64,000 nt of DNA from Lineus longissimus (Eukaryota; Nemertea; Pilidiophora; Heteronemertea; Lineidae). The DNA is taken from contig NC_088311.1 in the NCBI RefSeq assembly GCF_910592395.1, positions 18,850,501 to 18,914,500 on the forward strand, written 5' to 3'. The first letter of the stretch is position 1; every line of letters starts with the position of its first letter. Shown here piece after piece: positions 63,101 through 64,000 of this stretch. The translations under genes were made by a program, and so were the position numbers. The notes under the pieces are model-generated. The model had not been told where the DNA came from, did not search any database, and was given only the letters and a program-made list of their open reading frames with translations.

Positions 63101-64000
63101 CATCATGCTGCAACTTTGGATTTAAGCGACTGGCAGATGACTATGAAGCTGAGTATGGACACCAGGCTGCTGATTTCATCAGAGATAATTTCTACGTTGA
63201 TGATGGCCTAACATCGCTACCAAGCGATGGAGAAGTCATACACTTGCTTGAAAACACTCAGAAACTGTGTAAAGAGGGAGGACTGCACCTTCACAAGATC
63301 AATTCTAACTCAGACGCTGTGATCCAGAGTGTAGCAGAAAAGGATAGAGCCGCTAAGAATAGTACGCGCCTACTAACTGAGAGCAATAATGTCACTACTC
63401 ATGAGCCTACACTGGATCGGGCCCTGGGGATATACTGGTGTGTAACATCCGACACGTTTCAGTTCAAGATCGTCCTGCGAGACCGCCCCAACACCCGACG
63501 TGGTATTCTGTCAACTATTGGGACCATCTATGACCCAATGGGCTTAATTGGGCCTGTGCTTCTGATCGGCCGGCAGATATTGCAAGAACTCTGTGCTCTT
63601 GACCTAGATTGGGACAGTCAACCACCTGAAGACATACTACTGAGATGGGAACGCTGGAGAGATGATTTGTTTACCTTGGATCAGCTGAAAATCCCTCGTT
63701 GTTTGAAACCAGCAGATTTTGGTGAAGTCACATCCATAGGTCTTCACCATTTCTCAGATGCTTCGCAGCTTGCTTACGGACAATGTTCCTATGTAAGAAT
63801 GGTAAATCAAGAAGGAAGAGTTCACTGCAGTCTTGTCCTGGGAAAGGCTAGAGTAGCTCCTTTACGCCCAATCACCATACCACGACTCGAACTCACAGCT
63901 GCGGTGCTATCTGCGAATATGAGTGCTGTTGTCAGGAGAGAGCTGACTTACAAGATAGACTCTGAGACTTTCTGGACTGATAGTACTGTAGTCCTAGGGT
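60196..64000 (+). CDS. BEL/Pao retrotransposon gag-pol polyprotein (runs off the window)
   Basis: From ATG 60196 (first Met after an in-frame TGA at 60181) the frame is open for 1268 codons to the window end. In order: N-terminal charged coiled coil (about 10-80), DUF1759-type gag (PTVFSGDPLMYPAWKAAF near 180), CCHC-like knuckles from about residue 423 (CVCC, then CFSC...CKKC), a DUF1758-type aspartic protease (LDTQSDT, Asp558), reverse transcriptase with DVEQMFHQF (Asp921) and YVDD (1000-1003), the Pao-type A17 region (GTIYDPMGLIGPV), and RNase H starting at HHFSDAS (Asp1188) with TDST near the end. Integrase should follow outside. No stop or frameshift, so a recent and possibly active copy. 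Confidence 0.93.
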   Translation, partial: MDGDSHADEMSKLSREESEARFEIVKLQIELEHMVRSNQIETQMREMTFELEKLRLEREIKRKEVRRLAEQPVDSDETLITNLQLLANVAVASTTAKTTPTDEDADTTSTSRPPPEVSAQQNLDPQAPVFKPTVENSHPPGIPFPQVPPTMNPPFSEDQFGELIKMFTGQITIGRLPPPEPTVFSGDPLMYPAWKAAFHTLIEGRGIPKREQIHYLRRYLSGPAKEAIEGYLYMDTEEAYIRAKEVLEKRFGEPFVVADAFRKKLESWPKVGNRDGTGLRKLSDFLQQCNTAMSSIGYLSILDDCRENRKILAKLPDWLVSRWGRKVSDYKLVTEQFPPFRVFADFMSREADISCDPITSLQSLHSGATGNARTGDKPTTGSSHGHEKRSHEKMSSLATETTEPMNSHRKSTMTGSFVDKKKCVCCEEVHMLDDCPVFLAKTLEDRKQFVKANRLCFSCMKKAHQAKDCKRRSKCKKCERTHPTALHDETRFIQVNSTVKDSGLKEDKTERASVKHSGISHVGGCDSASVSKSSMIVPVWVSHEDRPEYEILSYAMLDTQSDTTFVLENTRKTLGLVGTKSHLSLSTMSRENEIIETVKVKGLVVRGMNSDLKINLPPSFSRDVMPMNREHIPTPEIANVWPHLTRIASELPPLQDCNVALLIGYNCPQALAPREVIALSANAPYAQRTDLGWGIVGTVDPNQIDMTGDNIGVSHRIVTYGDKTSAEHCQEQRTLVMPNRIKEIITILESDFKDADVKDSCGPQSYEDKRFMGILDAGIVQRADGHYEMPLPFKGNRPELPESRGKALRRLNQLKLKLNREPAYRDKYVAFMQRMIDKGDAELVPWDAQSSKEHSSQHWYVPHFGVVNAKKPDKVRVVFDCQAECAGHSINKHLLQGPDLTNSLLGVLCRFRQETVAITCDVEQMFHQFKVAEEDRDYLRCLWWSDGKLDEQPKEYRMTVHLFGGTSSPSCCNFGFKRLADDYEAEYGHQAADFIRDNFYVDDGLTSLPSDGEVIHLLENTQKLCKEGGLHLHKINSNSDAVIQSVAEKDRAAKNSTRLLTESNNVTTHEPTLDRALGIYWCVTSDTFQFKIVLRDRPNTRRGILSTIGTIYDPMGLIGPVLLIGRQILQELCALDLDWDSQPPEDILLRWERWRDDLFTLDQLKIPRCLKPADFGEVTSIGLHHFSDASQLAYGQCSYVRMVNQEGRVHCSLVLGKARVAPLRPITIPRLELTAAVLSANMSAVVRRELTYKIDSETFWTDSTVVLG

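Overview
The window is eukaryotic DNA, most likely from a marine invertebrate. The support is intron-split genes with GT-AG introns, a tandem family resembling invertebrate short-chain collagen C4 / spongin-short-chain-collagen-related proteins, and a mixture of BEL/Pao, RTE-like LINE, PIF/Harbinger and foldback elements. A lophotrochozoan is my best guess, but the sequence does not fix the phylum. I see no prokaryotic operon, CRISPR array, rRNA or tRNA gene.

The backbone is a head-to-tail array of one gene family, all on the + strand, with spacing of about 2.9-8 kb. I call the copies A, B, C, D, E1, then A', B', C', D', E2. A complete member has five short exons: (1) a basic N-terminus plus one membrane helix, (2) an acidic stretch plus a furin-type RVKR site, (3) a short GGATYIRWGRTVCP exon, (4) the first half and (5) the second half of a Cys-rich domain resembling the C-terminal domain of short-chain collagen C4. 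Intron phases are 0,1,1,0. A, B and D (and A', B', D') read through all exons without a stop, giving 246-247 aa (262 aa for D with a longer exon 2). C has only exons 1-2. E1 has lost exon 5. E2 shows exons 1-4 and then a BEL/Pao element. A and B also carry a phase-0 signal-peptide exon upstream of the membrane-anchor exon, so each could make a secreted and a membrane-tethered form of the same domain.

Positions 1-24217 and 29459-53610 are two copies of one block (A-D plus the 5' half of E). They are almost base-for-base identical: I found only a +2 C homopolymer change and one 67-bp minisatellite-unit change. This is either a very recent duplication or homogenisation, or an assembly duplication. 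Beyond the block the two E copies diverge by several percent and carry different insertions: a 3-kb RTE-like LINE in intron 2 of E1 (24669-27717), and a 3.7-kb Harbinger in intron 2 of E2 (53695-57418) with both an intact-looking transposase and its Myb-like partner.

Other elements: a 955-bp foldback element in intron 2 of B and B', a MITE-like palindrome in intron 2 of D and D', relict Harbinger ends where C and C' are cut off, 67-69 bp minisatellites in the spacers, a 647-bp insertion with a hairpin in intron 4 of E2, and from about 59.5 kb to the end a BEL/Pao retrotransposon whose gag-pol frame is open for 1268 codons and runs off the window.
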